DNA from: Aeromicrobium sp.
GTDB lineage: Bacteria; Actinomycetota; Actinomycetes; Propionibacteriales; Nocardioidaceae
Length of the DNA stretch: 47,626 bases
Reading direction: 5' to 3'
Assembly (NCBI GenBank): GCA_025965175.1
Contig: JAOPXL010000210.1
Span: 1 to 47,626 of the forward strand
Shown here: in pieces, positions 33,600 to 41,854 of the stretch
Layout: the number at the start of each line of letters is the position of its first letter
Position numbering within the stretch: position 1 is the stretch's first letter
The notes under the pieces: model-generated
Seen by the model: the letters and a program-made list of their open reading frames with translations, nothing else
What the model was told of the DNA's origin: nothing
Databases searched by the model: none
Position numbers and translations under genes: made by a program

Positions 33600-34400
33600 A
33601 TGCCGAATCACTCCTCCTCGCTCCTGCGCGGGCTGTCCGTGCTGGACGCGTTCCGCGCCGAGGACACCGAGCTCTCGTTGACCCAGATCGCAGCGCGCGG
33701 AGGAATGCCGCTGTCGACCGCGCACCGGCTCGTGAGCGATCTCGTGTCATGGGGCGGCTTGGTGCGCACACCCACGGGACTCCGTCTGGGCATGCGTCTG
33801 TTCGAGTTGGGACGCTTCGTACCAGTGCAGCGCGAGCTGGCCGACGTGGCCCGCCCCTTCCTGAACGACCTCTTCCAAATCACCCGGAAGACGGTCAACT
33901 TGGCTGTCCTGGACGGCAACGAGATCGTGTACGTCGAGAAGCTCGAGGCGCCGGACACGCCGACGGTCTCCCGATCCGGTGAGCGCTACCCGCTGCACTG
34001 CACCGCGCTGGGCAAGGCGATCCTGGCTTTCTCCCAGCCAGAGCTGGTCGACCGCACCATCGATGCCGGCCTCACCAAGGTGACTACCAAGAGCATTACG
34101 AACGGACACGTGTTCCGACGCGAGCTGGCCGCGGTGCGCAAGACCCGGCTGGGGTTCGACCGCGAGGAGCTGACCCTCGGCCTGTTCTGTATCGGGACAC
34201 CGATCTTCGACGGCGGGGGCACGCTCGTGGGAGCCATTTCGGTCTCGAGCCTTGAGTCCGTCGCCGGGGCGCGCAACCTCGGGCCGACCCTGCTCACGAT
34301 CGCCCGCGCCCTCTCACGCGATCTCGGCGACTCGCCGCACGTTGCGCCACGCGACCCCGGTCAGTCCGACCGATCACGAACCCTTCCGTGGTCCGCATGA
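33600..34400 (+). CDS. IclR-family transcriptional regulator (first)
   Basis: 266 residues from ATG 33600, with AAGGA 10 nt upstream. The N-terminal winged helix-turn-helix (about 8-65, SLTQIAARGGMPLSTAHRLV) is followed by the effector domain (about 80-250) with LHCTALGKAILAF and GLFCIGTPIFDGGGTLVGAIS, both typical of IclR. It lies divergent to the 26-gene operon across 177 nt and is coupled by ATGA to the DHDPS-family gene. It probably senses the substrate or an early intermediate; activation or repression cannot be told from sequence. Confidence 0.93.
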   Translation: MPNHSSSLLRGLSVLDAFRAEDTELSLTQIAARGGMPLSTAHRLVSDLVSWGGLVRTPTGLRLGMRLFELGRFVPVQRELADVARPFLNDLFQITRKTVNLAVLDGNEIVYVEKLEAPDTPTVSRSGERYPLHCTALGKAILAFSQPELVDRTIDAGLTKVTTKSITNGHVFRRELAAVRKTRLGFDREELTLGLFCIGTPIFDGGGTLVGAISVSSLESVAGARNLGPTLLTIARALSRDLGDSPHVAPRDPGQSDRSRTLPWSA

Positions 34401-35305
34401 TCAGCGGCGTCGTTCCGGTCGCCCCCACGGTCTTCCACCGAGGGGGTGACCTCGACCTGGCTGGCCAGCGGCGGGTCGTCGACTACGTCATCGACACCGG
34501 CAGCAGCGCGATGTGCCTGTTGGCCAACTACTCCGAGCAGTTCTCGTTGACCGACGCAGAGCGTCTGGACGTCACCACCGCCTCGCTCGACCAGGCGGCT
34601 GGTCGCATACCGGTGGTCATCACCACCAGTCATTACAGCGCGCGCGTGGCTGCTGAGCGCAGCCGAGAGGCACAGGATCTGGGGGCAGCCATGGTCATGC
34701 TGATGCCACCGTTCTTCGGCGCGACGCTGCAGGTCGTCCCCGAGGCAGTTCGCGCCTATTTCCATCACGTGGCTGAGGCGATCGACATACCGATCATGCT
34801 TCAAGATGCTCCGATGAGCACGACACCGATGTCGGTTGAGCTCATGGCATCGCTCGCGCGCGAGATCCCCCACCTGCAGTACGTGAAGGTCGAGACACCG
34901 CAGGCCGCCGACAAGCTCCGAGCCCTGCGAGCCGCGGCAGGGGACGACCTCCCTGGACTGTATGACGGCGAAGAGGGTGTGACCCTCATCCCCGACCTCG
35001 ACGCCGGAGCCCGGGGCACGATGACCAGCTGCATGGTGCCGGACGTCATGGGTCAGATCGTCCGAGATTACCTTGCCGGCGACCGTGAGGCTGCGAACCA
35101 GGCATGGGAGCAGGTTCTTCCGCTCGTCCACTTCGAGAACCGTCAGTGCGGTCTTCGCGCCGCGAAGGTGCTGCTCCACGAAGGTGGCATCATCGGAAGC
35201 CCTACGACCCGCGCGCCGTTCGGTGACCTCGGCGACGTCACCCGCTCGGCACTCGTCGCGCTGGCCCGCCGACAGGACGCCCTGATCCTCCGCTGGGCGT
35301 CGTGA
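34397..35305 (+). CDS. Dihydrodipicolinate synthase/N-acetylneuraminate lyase-family protein
   Basis: 302 residues from ATG 34397 (ATGA overlap with the IclR stop). The Schiff-base lysine is clear as K164 in LQYVKVETP. The usual catalytic Tyr of the YNxP motif is not there: the matching segment reads IMLQDAPMST, with Gln 136. The pyruvate-carboxylate motif of the TTSHYSARVA type replaces the canonical GTT. The protein may be a 2-keto-3-deoxy-acid dehydratase or aldolase of a Tyr-less subgroup. Placed between two IclR genes, it is co-expressed with them and likely makes or uses pyruvate or a 2-oxo acid. Confidence 0.87.
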   Translation: MISGVVPVAPTVFHRGGDLDLAGQRRVVDYVIDTGSSAMCLLANYSEQFSLTDAERLDVTTASLDQAAGRIPVVITTSHYSARVAAERSREAQDLGAAMVMLMPPFFGATLQVVPEAVRAYFHHVAEAIDIPIMLQDAPMSTTPMSVELMASLAREIPHLQYVKVETPQAADKLRALRAAAGDDLPGLYDGEEGVTLIPDLDAGARGTMTSCMVPDVMGQIVRDYLAGDREAANQAWEQVLPLVHFENRQCGLRAAKVLLHEGGIIGSPTTRAPFGDLGDVTRSALVALARRQDALILRWAS

Positions 35306-36093
35306 CGTCGTCGTCAGGGATACCTGACGAGCTTGACCCGCGCTCGGTCCTAGGCAAAGTCATGATTGTCCTGGGCGCCTTCGGACACGACGACAGGGGC
35401 GTCACGTTGGCCGAGCTCGGGCGCCGGACGGGGATCCCGAAAGGCACGCTCCACCGTGTCGCCGCTGACCTGGTCACCGCGCGTCTGCTCGACCGCAGCG
35501 GCCACCGCTATCGCCTCAGCACCCAGCTGTTCGAACTCGGCATGCGCGCCTCGGTCGAGCGCAGCCTGATCGACGTCGCCACGCCGTTCATGGAGGATCT
35601 GTACGAACTGACACATGAGACGGTCAATCTCGGCGTTCGCGCAGGCTTTGAAGTCATGTACGTGTCGAAAATCGGTGGCCATCAGCAGACGGGGACGCCT
35701 GCTCGAGTCGGCGGTCGCATGCCGTTGCACTCCACGGCCATCGGCAAGGTGCTACTGGCTCACGCATCGCCGCATTTCCGCGCGGAGTACCTCCACGGTC
35801 ACCTCGACCGCCTCTCGCCCCGGACGCTCGTAGCCCCCGGGATCCTCGAGCGGCACCTGCAGACCGTCGTCGAACGGGGTGTCGCATTCGAGTTCGAGGA
35901 GTCGCAGATGGGCATCGTCTGCGTCGGGGCGCCCATCGCGTTCCCGGACCAGGGCGTCCTCGCCGCCATCAGCGTGACGGGGCCCGTCCCGCGATTCGAC
36001 GCCACAAAGTACGGGAGTCGGGTCCGCGCCGCTGCGGCCGGCGTCAGCTCGACGATGGCCCGCCGGCAGGCCCTCTTCCAGCACCACTCGTAA
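35302..36093 (+). CDS. IclR-family transcriptional regulator (second)
   Basis: 263 residues from GTG 35302, which overlaps the previous stop as GTGA. The winged HTH (about 17-75, VTLAELGRRTGIPKGTLHRV) precedes the effector domain with MPLHSTAIGKVLLAH and GIVCVGAPIAFPDQGVLAAIS. It is clearly related to, but not a copy of, the first IclR protein. The 89 nt between its stop and the next gene contain a palindrome (36114-36126), so it may control the aldehyde dehydrogenase/aldolase pair. Two regulators of one family in one island suggest two effectors. Confidence 0.92.
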   Translation: MTSSSGIPDELDPRSVLGKVMIVLGAFGHDDRGVTLAELGRRTGIPKGTLHRVAADLVTARLLDRSGHRYRLSTQLFELGMRASVERSLIDVATPFMEDLYELTHETVNLGVRAGFEVMYVSKIGGHQQTGTPARVGGRMPLHSTAIGKVLLAHASPHFRAEYLHGHLDRLSPRTLVAPGILERHLQTVVERGVAFEFEESQMGIVCVGAPIAFPDQGVLAAISVTGPVPRFDATKYGSRVRAAAAGVSSTMARRQALFQHHS

Positions 36094-36100
36094 GGGACAC

Positions 36101-36126
36101 GTTCCAGTGACCGGAACAAATTGTTC
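36101..36126. promoter_or_regulatory. Candidate IclR operator upstream of the mhpF/mhpE-like pair
   Basis: GAACAAATTGTTC (36114-36126) is a perfect 13-bp palindrome around a central A. GTTCC (36101-36105) and GGAAC (36113-36117) add a second inverted pair, giving several GTTC/GAAC half-sites in 26 nt. It is AT-rich within GC-rich DNA and lies 57 nt before ATG 36183. The second IclR protein, encoded immediately upstream, is the natural candidate to bind it. Confidence 0.45.
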
Positions 36127-36182
36127 GTCTTCCGGAGGACCGCCCCACACACTTTCGAGTGCCATATAACGAGGGGAAGCAC

Positions 36183-37127
36183 ATGAAGCGCACGAAGGTC
36201 GCTGTAATCGGATCCGGCAACATCGGGACCGACCTGATGATGAAGGTGATACGCCTGTCCACATCACTCGAGATGGCCGTGCTCGTCGGCATCGACCCGG
36301 CGTCCGACGGTCTTGCGCGTGCCGAACGGCATGGCGTGTCGATCACGGCAGATGGGGTGGACGGGCTCATCGCGCATCCAGCCTTCGCGGACATCGAGAT
36401 CGTGTTCGATGCGACGTCTGCCGGAGCCCACGCATCCAACGCAGCCGCCCTGGCACCGCATGGCAAGCGTCTCGTCGACCTCACTCCCGCCGCCATCGGC
36501 CCGTACGTCGTTCCGCCGGTGAACCTTGACCAGCACCTCGATGCACCGAACGTCAACATGGTCACCTGCGGCGGTCAAGCCACTATCCCGGTCGTCGCGG
36601 CGATCTCCCGCATCACCCCGGTGCCCTACGCGGAAATCATTGCGTCCATCGCGTCAAGGTCCGCCGGACCCGGCACCCGCGCCAATATTGATGAATTCAC
36701 CGAGACGACCTCGTCGGCTATCGAAGCCGTCGGCGGCGCAAGCCGAGGCAAAGCGATCATCATCTTGAACCCGGCCGAGCCGCCGCTCATGATGCGTGAC
36801 ACCGTGATGGCCCTCATCGGCGAAGCCGACCACGACGCCATCCGTGAGTCGATCCGCACCATGGTCGAGCAGGTCGCCGCGTATGTCCCCGGTTACCGCC
36901 TCAAGCAGGAGATCCAGTTCCGCAAGCTCGAAGGGGACGAGCCGGTCCACACACTCACCCCCGAGGGTTCCCCGGTAGTGACCCACCAAGTCACCGTCTT
37001 TCTAGAGGTCGAAGGTGCCGCGCACTACCTTCCAGCCTATGCCGGCAATCTCGACATCATGACCTCTGCGGCCCTGCGGGTCGCGGAGTCGCTCGCCGCA
37101 CGCCTGCACATTCGAGAGGCTGTCTGA
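36183..37127 (+). CDS. mhpF: Acetaldehyde dehydrogenase (acylating), MhpF/DmpF-type
   Basis: 314 residues from ATG 36183, with GAGGGG just upstream. The NAD motif [15 protein letters not shown] (8-22) and the catalytic Cys 129 in [13 protein letters not shown] are characteristic, as is the C-terminal dimer/aldolase-contact region. It oxidises acetaldehyde with NAD and CoA to acetyl-CoA, receiving the aldehyde through a channel from its aldolase partner. The aldolase gene overlaps by one base (TGATG), as expected for this two-subunit complex. No 2-hydroxypentadienoate hydratase gene of the canonical MhpD type is adjacent. Confidence 0.95.
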   Translation: MKRTKVAVIGSGNIGTDLMMKVIRLSTSLEMAVLVGIDPASDGLARAERHGVSITADGVDGLIAHPAFADIEIVFDATSAGAHASNAAALAPHGKRLVDLTPAAIGPYVVPPVNLDQHLDAPNVNMVTCGGQATIPVVAAISRITPVPYAEIIASIASRSAGPGTRANIDEFTETTSSAIEAVGGASRGKAIIILNPAEPPLMMRDTVMALIGEADHDAIRESIRTMVEQVAAYVPGYRLKQEIQFRKLEGDEPVHTLTPEGSPVVTHQVTVFLEVEGAAHYLPAYAGNLDIMTSAALRVAESLAARLHIREAV

Positions 37128-38140
37128 TGACCAAAATCTTCGTCCAGGACGTCACTCTGCGCGACGGCATGCACGCGATCCGCCACCGCATCGATCCCGC
37201 CGACATCCGTCGCATCGTCATTGCCCTCGACGCAGCCGGTGTCGACGCGATAGAGATCGCCCACGGCGACGGACTCGCCGGGGGTTCGCTCAACTACGGT
37301 CCGAGCAGCCACACAGACTGGGAGTGGATCGAAGCCGCCGCGGAGGTTCTGCAGAACGCGCGCCTCACGACGCTTCTGCTGCCAGGTATCGGCACTATCC
37401 GCGAACTCAACCGGGCCCACGACCTCGGCGTCCGGTCGGTCCGCGTCGCCACGCACTGCACCGAGGCCGACGTGTCTGCGCAGCACATCGCCCACGCTCG
37501 CGAGCTGGGCATGGACGTCTCAGGGTTTCTGATGATGAGCCACATGGCTCCGCCCGAGAAACTCGCCGAGCAGGCCAAGTTGATGGAGTCCTATGGAGCT
37601 CACTGCGTCTACGTCACAGACTCCGGCGGACACCTGACAATGAAGGCCGTCGCCGAACGCGTCCGCGCCTACCGCAGTGTTCTGGATCCGGCGACCGAGA
37701 TCGGCATTCACGCTCACCAGAACCTCAGCCTGTCAGTCGCCAACAGCGTCGTCGCCGTTGAGGAAGGCGTGACACGGGTGGATGCCTCCCTTGCGGGACT
37801 CGGCGCTGGCGCCGGCAACTGCCCTATCGAGCCCTTCATCGCCGTCGCGAATCTTGAGGGCTGGGAGCACGGTTGCGACCTTGCCTCGCTCGAAGATGCC
37901 GCCGACGACATCGTTCGCCCCCTTATGGACCGCAACGTCCAAGTCGACCGCGAAACCCTCACGCTCGGCTATGCCGGCGTCTACTCCAGCTTCCTGCGCC
38001 ACGCCGAAAACGCCTCGACCCGGTACGGCATCGACGTCCGCGACATCCTCACCGAGGTCGGCCGGCGCCAACTCGTCGGTGGTCAGGAAGACATGATCAT
38101 CGACATCGCCCTCGACAAGCTTCGCGCCCAGTCGGCATGA
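37127..38140 (+). CDS. mhpE: 4-hydroxy-2-oxovalerate aldolase, MhpE/DmpG-type
   Basis: 337 residues. [12 protein letters not shown] (10-21) holds the metal Asp and the catalytic His 20, and GIHAHQNLS gives the metal His pair H195/H197. [13 protein letters not shown] follows as in the family. It splits 4-hydroxy-2-oxovalerate, or a longer homologue, into pyruvate and acetaldehyde or a related aldehyde. It forms a complex with the acylating dehydrogenase encoded just before. These two genes normally end aromatic meta-cleavage routes, but no ring-cleavage dioxygenase is present in the window, so here the hydroxy-oxo acid must come from another source. Confidence 0.95.
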   Translation: MTKIFVQDVTLRDGMHAIRHRIDPADIRRIVIALDAAGVDAIEIAHGDGLAGGSLNYGPSSHTDWEWIEAAAEVLQNARLTTLLLPGIGTIRELNRAHDLGVRSVRVATHCTEADVSAQHIAHARELGMDVSGFLMMSHMAPPEKLAEQAKLMESYGAHCVYVTDSGGHLTMKAVAERVRAYRSVLDPATEIGIHAHQNLSLSVANSVVAVEEGVTRVDASLAGLGAGAGNCPIEPFIAVANLEGWEHGCDLASLEDAADDIVRPLMDRNVQVDRETLTLGYAGVYSSFLRHAENASTRYGIDVRDILTEVGRRQLVGGQEDMIIDIALDKLRAQSA

Positions 38141-38408
38141 CAACATCCGGCGTGGCCATTAGCCGGCGGCGTTGACGACGGCACGATGCCTGGTCCTAGA
38201 GGCTCTGTCACCCCCGGGAAAAGACTTGCGCGTCGATCGCCGAGCTCCCACTTTCTTGGCGTTCACAGGACTTCGGCATCGGCCACTTTCGATCAGCTAC
38301 CAGGGTCTGGTCGACTGGTCGCCAACGATGAGGATGCACGCCAGTTGGTCGTGATGACCGCCCTCGGTGTGCAGCGTCTGTACAAGCCCGGGCGGTTCAC
38401 CCTGATGC

Positions 38409-38597
38409 GTCACCCTGCGCGTCAACGGCACGATGCACCACATCGGGCTGGGGCGAACCCTCGCCCGAACCCACGTCCTGATCCTCACCCAGGACCTACA
38501 CGTCCGCGTCGCCAACGCCATCACCGGCGAACTCACCATCGACCCGGCCCGCAACTACCAACCCACCGGAGCCCCCAAAGGCCCCACCCGCAAATGA
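38409..38597 (+). pseudogene. IS481-family transposase, C-terminal fragment
   Basis: A 62-codon frame reads VTLRVNGTMHHIGLGRTLAR, then THVLILTQDLHVRVANAITG, then a DPARNYQPTG tail before a TGA at 38595-38597. This is the recognisable C-terminus of IS481 transposases. The DDE core is gone, and positions 38141-38408 carry no continuation that I can follow. The fragment ends only 55 nt from the 3' end of tRNA-Thr and marks the right border of the catabolic island. Confidence 0.8.
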
Positions 38598-38601
38598 GAA
38601 A

Positions 38602-38626
38602 ACCCGGACCAATCGTGGGTCCGGGT
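38602..38626 (-). terminator. Intrinsic terminator behind tRNA-Thr
   Basis: ACCCGGACC (38602-38610) and GGTCCGGGT (38618-38626) form a perfect 9-bp stem with a 7-nt loop. On the minus strand the stem is followed by TTTCTC. It lies 25 nt beyond the 3' end of the tRNA gene, a fitting place to end its transcript. Confidence 0.65.
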
Positions 38627-38651
38627 GCTTCCTATGTCCTGAGACATCGCG

Positions 38652-38727
38652 TGGAGCCGCCTGTCGGAATCGAACCGACGACCTTTTCATTACGAGTGAA
38701 ACGCTCTACCGACTGAGCTAAGGCGGC
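38652..38727 (-). tRNA. tRNA-Thr (anticodon CGT), CCA encoded
   Basis: The minus strand folds into a complete cloverleaf of 76 nt. The 7-bp acceptor stem pairs GCCGCCT with AGGCGGC. The D arm has AGCTCAGTCGGTAGAGC, the anticodon loop is CTCGTAA with anticodon CGT reading ACG, and the T arm carries GGTTCGATTCC. The discriminator base is U and CCA is encoded. It separates IS-rich accessory DNA on its left from core genes on its right. Confidence 0.96.
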
Positions 38728-38823
38728 CAAAGGCTCGCCGAGGATCGCCCGTCGAACCGTCACCAACTCTACCGGGTGGTCACGCGGACGTCGCACCGGC
38801 CTCTCACCCGTAGGATCAACCGG

Positions 38824-39111
38824 GTGACCGACACGACACAGGCCGAGCTCGACGAGATCCGCGCCAGCATCGACAACATCGACGCGGCGCTCATCCATGT
38901 GCTGGCCGAACGGTTCAAGTACACCAAACGGGTGGGGCGACTCAAGGCCGAGCACGACCTGCCGCCGGCGGATCCTGCGCGGGAGGAGCGCCAGATCACC
39001 CGTCTCAAGGCACTGGCCCTCGAGGCCGACCTGGACCCGGCGTTCGCCGAGAAGTTCCTCAACTTCATCATCGCCGAGGTCATCCGGCACCACGAGGACA
39101 TTCGCAGCTGA
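38824..39111 (+). CDS. Chorismate mutase (AroQ type, monofunctional)
   Basis: 95 residues from GTG 38824, with AGGA (38812-38815) 8 nt upstream. The all-helical AroQ pattern is seen: ELDEIRASIDNIDAALIHVLAERFK with the active-site Arg, then TKRVGRLKAEHDLPPADPAREERQ with Lys, Arg and Glu ligands, and FAEKFLNFIIAEVIRHHEDI at the end. It converts chorismate to prephenate for Phe/Tyr synthesis. It faces the tRNA gene across 96 nt and converges on the alpha/beta hydrolase gene. A TAGGAT at 38811-38816 could be a -10 box, which would make the mRNA leaderless. Confidence 0.9.
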   Translation: MTDTTQAELDEIRASIDNIDAALIHVLAERFKYTKRVGRLKAEHDLPPADPAREERQITRLKALALEADLDPAFAEKFLNFIIAEVIRHHEDIRS

Positions 39112-39166
39112 GGTCCGGGACGTCATCCCGTGTGAGCCGGATGCGGCACGTCCGAGATGGCGTCCG

Positions 39167-40705
39167 CTACTTGCAGGTCAGGCCGGCCTTCGGGACGACG
39201 CCCTTGACGAGGTAGGCGTCGATCGCCTTGACAATGCACGTGTTGCCCGACAGGTAGGCCGTGTGGCCGTCGCCCTCGCGGGTGACGAGCACTCCGGAGT
39301 CGAGCTGTGACCCCAGCGCCTCCGCCGACTCGTACGGCGTGGCTGGGTCGCGGGTCGTGCCGATCACGACGATCGGGGGCGCCCCCTTCGCGTCGATCGT
39401 GGGCAGCGGGCTGGTGGCCTTGATCGGCCAGTCGGTGCACCCGAGCGCACCCCAGGCCAATGCGCTGCCAAACACCGGCGACGCCTTCTGGAACCGCCTG
39501 ACCTGCGTCTGCGTCTCGGACAGGGTCAGGTCGTCCTTGGCGTCGAGGCAGCTGACGGCGTAGATCACCTGGCCACCGTTCGTCTTGTAAGACCCGTCCT
39601 CCTGCCGCTCGAAGTAGGCGTCGGACAGGATCTGCAGCACCGAGCCGTCGCCCTTGAGCGCCGCCGCGAGCCCCTGGCTGAGGTACTGCCACGTCTTCTG
39701 GTCGTAGAGCGTCACCGCGATCCCGTAGAACGCGTTGCCCTCCGTGAGCTGACGACCGTTGCCGGCCGGCAGGGGCTTGGCGTCGAGTTGTTGCAGGAGG
39801 TCGGCGACCTTCTGCACGCCCACCTCCGGGTCGGAGCCGATCGGGCACGACTCCTGCTTGGCGCAGTCCTTCGCGTAGGCCTCGATCGCTCGCTGGAAGC
39901 CCGTGGCCTGCGCGAAGCTGCCCTCCACGGAGTCCAACGAAGGGTCGACCGCGCCGTCGAGGACCATCCGTCCGACCTTGTCGGGGAACAGGTCGGCGTA
40001 GACGGCGCCGAGCTGGGTGCCGTACGACGCGCCGAACCAGTCCAGCTCCGAGCGGCCCAGCAGCGCCCGGACGACGTCCATGTCCTTGGCCGCCTCGACG
40101 GTCGACACGTGCGCCGCCAGCGAGCCCGAGTGCTTGACGCAGGCCCGGCCCAACTCGGTCATGCTCCGACGCAGCGCCGTGACCTCCGCCGGGTCGTCCG
40201 GGTCGGGATCGGTCTCGGTGAACGCGTCGAACTGCTTGTCGGACAGGCACTTCAGCGGCGAGCTCTCCCCGACGCCACGCGGGTCGACGCCCACGATGTC
40301 GTACGTCTTGAGGACGTCGGCGGCGAACGTGCTTTCCATCGTGTCGGCGAAGTCGAGGGCCGAACCGCCCGGACCGCCGGGGTTCACGAACAGGCTGCGG
40401 GTCGCGCCGTCGCTCGTCGCCGGGTGGATCTTGACCCGGATCCGGGTCGTCTCGCCCTTGGGGTCAGCGTAGTCGACCGGGACCTTGACCCACGTGCACC
40501 GGGCCGAGCCGCAGTCCTCGAAGGACAGCGGCTGGGTGTAGAACGCGCTGAGCCCGGCCGGTGCGGGGGTGGCGACCGGCTTGGGGGCGGCGAAGTCCCC
40601 GCCGTCGTCGGGGGCCGCCTTCGCGACCAGGTAGACGCCGAGCACCACCAGAGCGACCACGGCGATCCCGACGACCGACAGCAGGAGGGTCCGGGTACGA
40701 GTCAT
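39167..40705 (-). CDS. Exported alpha/beta hydrolase, tripeptidyl-aminopeptidase-like
   Basis: 512 residues. An uncleaved signal anchor or signal peptide (about 6-30) precedes a serine-hydrolase domain with oxyanion motif VNPGGPGGS (about 107-115), DPRGVGES (about 141-148), nucleophile Ser 227 in FGASYGTQ, and the C-terminal acid and His in TTRDPATPYESA and GDGHTAYL. A TAP-like C-terminal region with paired cysteines (SCLDAK, GCTDWP) supports the secreted peptidase subgroup common in Actinobacteria. ATG 40705 overlaps the holB stop by 4 nt, so it is co-translated with a replication gene without a clear functional link. Confidence 0.9.
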   Translation of the reverse strand: MTRTRTLLLSVVGIAVVALVVLGVYLVAKAAPDDGGDFAAPKPVATPAPAGLSAFYTQPLSFEDCGSARCTWVKVPVDYADPKGETTRIRVKIHPATSDGATRSLFVNPGGPGGSALDFADTMESTFAADVLKTYDIVGVDPRGVGESSPLKCLSDKQFDAFTETDPDPDDPAEVTALRRSMTELGRACVKHSGSLAAHVSTVEAAKDMDVVRALLGRSELDWFGASYGTQLGAVYADLFPDKVGRMVLDGAVDPSLDSVEGSFAQATGFQRAIEAYAKDCAKQESCPIGSDPEVGVQKVADLLQQLDAKPLPAGNGRQLTEGNAFYGIAVTLYDQKTWQYLSQGLAAALKGDGSVLQILSDAYFERQEDGSYKTNGGQVIYAVSCLDAKDDLTLSETQTQVRRFQKASPVFGSALAWGALGCTDWPIKATSPLPTIDAKGAPPIVVIGTTRDPATPYESAEALGSQLDSGVLVTREGDGHTAYLSGNTCIVKAIDAYLVKGVVPKAGLTCK

Positions 40706-41844
40706 CGACGAAGTCCGATCATCATGCGTTCGAGGGCGAGCAGCGGGGCGGCGTTGGCGGTCAGGGCCGTTCGACACTCGACGATGGCATCGATCGCCCG
40801 GATGGTCGACTCGGGCGTCCACACCCGGGCCATCTCGGTGATGTCCTCGGCGACGTCGGCGTTGACGAGCTCGACGCCGCGGGCGCACTGCACGGCCAGC
40901 ACGTCACGGCAGAACGACAGCAGGTCCAGCAGGACGCCGTCGATCGCGTCCCGAGTCAGCCGGGTGCGGCGCCGCTTCTGGTCCTTCTCCAGCGCCGAGG
41001 CGGCTCCCGCGTAGCCAGCCGGCCGGCGGCCGCGCTCCTCGACGCCCCAGCCCTGACGGAGCTCGGCGAGCTCCTTCTCGTCGGCGGCGTCGCAGAAGCT
41101 CGAGGCACGGGTCGTTGCCTCATCACTGATCCGCTGCGCAGCGGTCATGCAGTCGCCGAGGGAGTGGATCGACACCGGGATCGAGAGGATCGCCCGGCGC
41201 CGCTCCCGCGCCCCCGCGTCCCGGGCCAGTCCCCGGGCCCGGCCGATGTGACCTTGCGAGGCCGCAGCGACAGCGTGGGCCATGCCCGGCTCGATCCCGT
41301 CCCGGTCGACCAGCAGGCCGGCGATCGCGGCGGTGCCGGGGGTGCGGAGGATGACCGACCGGGACCGCGACCGCAGCGTGATCATGACGTCGTCGGCGGC
41401 GGGGGCGCAAAGGATCCACACGGTATGCCTCGACGGCTCCTCGATCGCCTTGAGCAGGGCCGCGGCGGCTTGGTCGGTCAGCCGGTCGGCGTCCTCGACG
41501 ATGAGCACTTGCCAGCGGCCCAGCGCGGGTCGCAACGATGACGCGCGGACGTACTCCCGGATCCCGTCGACGCCGATCGTCAGGCCCTCGGTCGAGATGC
41601 CCGTGATGTCGGGGTGGCTGCCGGCGCGCGCCGTCGTGCAGGAGTGGCACTCGCCGCACCCGCCCTGCTCGCACTGCAGGGCCGCGGCGAAGGCCTGGGC
41701 GGCGTTGGACCGACCCGAGCCGGGCGGACCCGTGAAGAGCCACGCGTGGGTCATCGACCGGCCTTCACCACCGGCAGACGCGACCGCCGCCTGCAGCGTC
41801 TCGACGACGGGCTCCTGGCCGACCAGGTCCGACCAGACGGTCAC
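40702..41844 (-). CDS. holB: DNA polymerase III subunit delta'
   Basis: 380 residues from GTG 41844, chosen because VWSDLVGQEPVVETL is the normal N-terminus. Walker A GPPGSGRS (39-46), the zinc knuckle C58, C63, C66 and C69 (LQCEQGGCGECHSC), and VLIVEDADRLT with ALLKAIEEPS identify the clamp-loader subunit. It helps load the sliding clamp during replication. The gene follows tmk by 10 nt, a gene order widespread in Actinobacteria and Firmicutes. Confidence 0.93.
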   Translation of the reverse strand: MTVWSDLVGQEPVVETLQAAVASAGGEGRSMTHAWLFTGPPGSGRSNAAQAFAAALQCEQGGCGECHSCTTARAGSHPDITGISTEGLTIGVDGIREYVRASSLRPALGRWQVLIVEDADRLTDQAAAALLKAIEEPSRHTVWILCAPAADDVMITLRSRSRSVILRTPGTAAIAGLLVDRDGIEPGMAHAVAAASQGHIGRARGLARDAGARERRRAILSIPVSIHSLGDCMTAAQRISDEATTRASSFCDAADEKELAELRQGWGVEERGRRPAGYAGAASALEKDQKRRRTRLTRDAIDGVLLDLLSFCRDVLAVQCARGVELVNADVAEDITEMARVWTPESTIRAIDAIVECRTALTANAAPLLALERMMIGLRR

Positions 41845-41854
41845 GCGGTCTCGC

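Noticed and set aside
36165-36170. TATAAC as -10 box for the mhpF-like gene
   Set aside because: A start about 7 nt downstream would exclude the GAGGGG ribosome site at 36171-36176, and there is no matching -35 box.
38141-38408. Upstream part of the IS481 transposase or its terminal inverted repeat
   Set aside because: No frame continues the transposase here and I could not pair the ends convincingly. The only structure is a weak 5-bp stem at 38147-38166.
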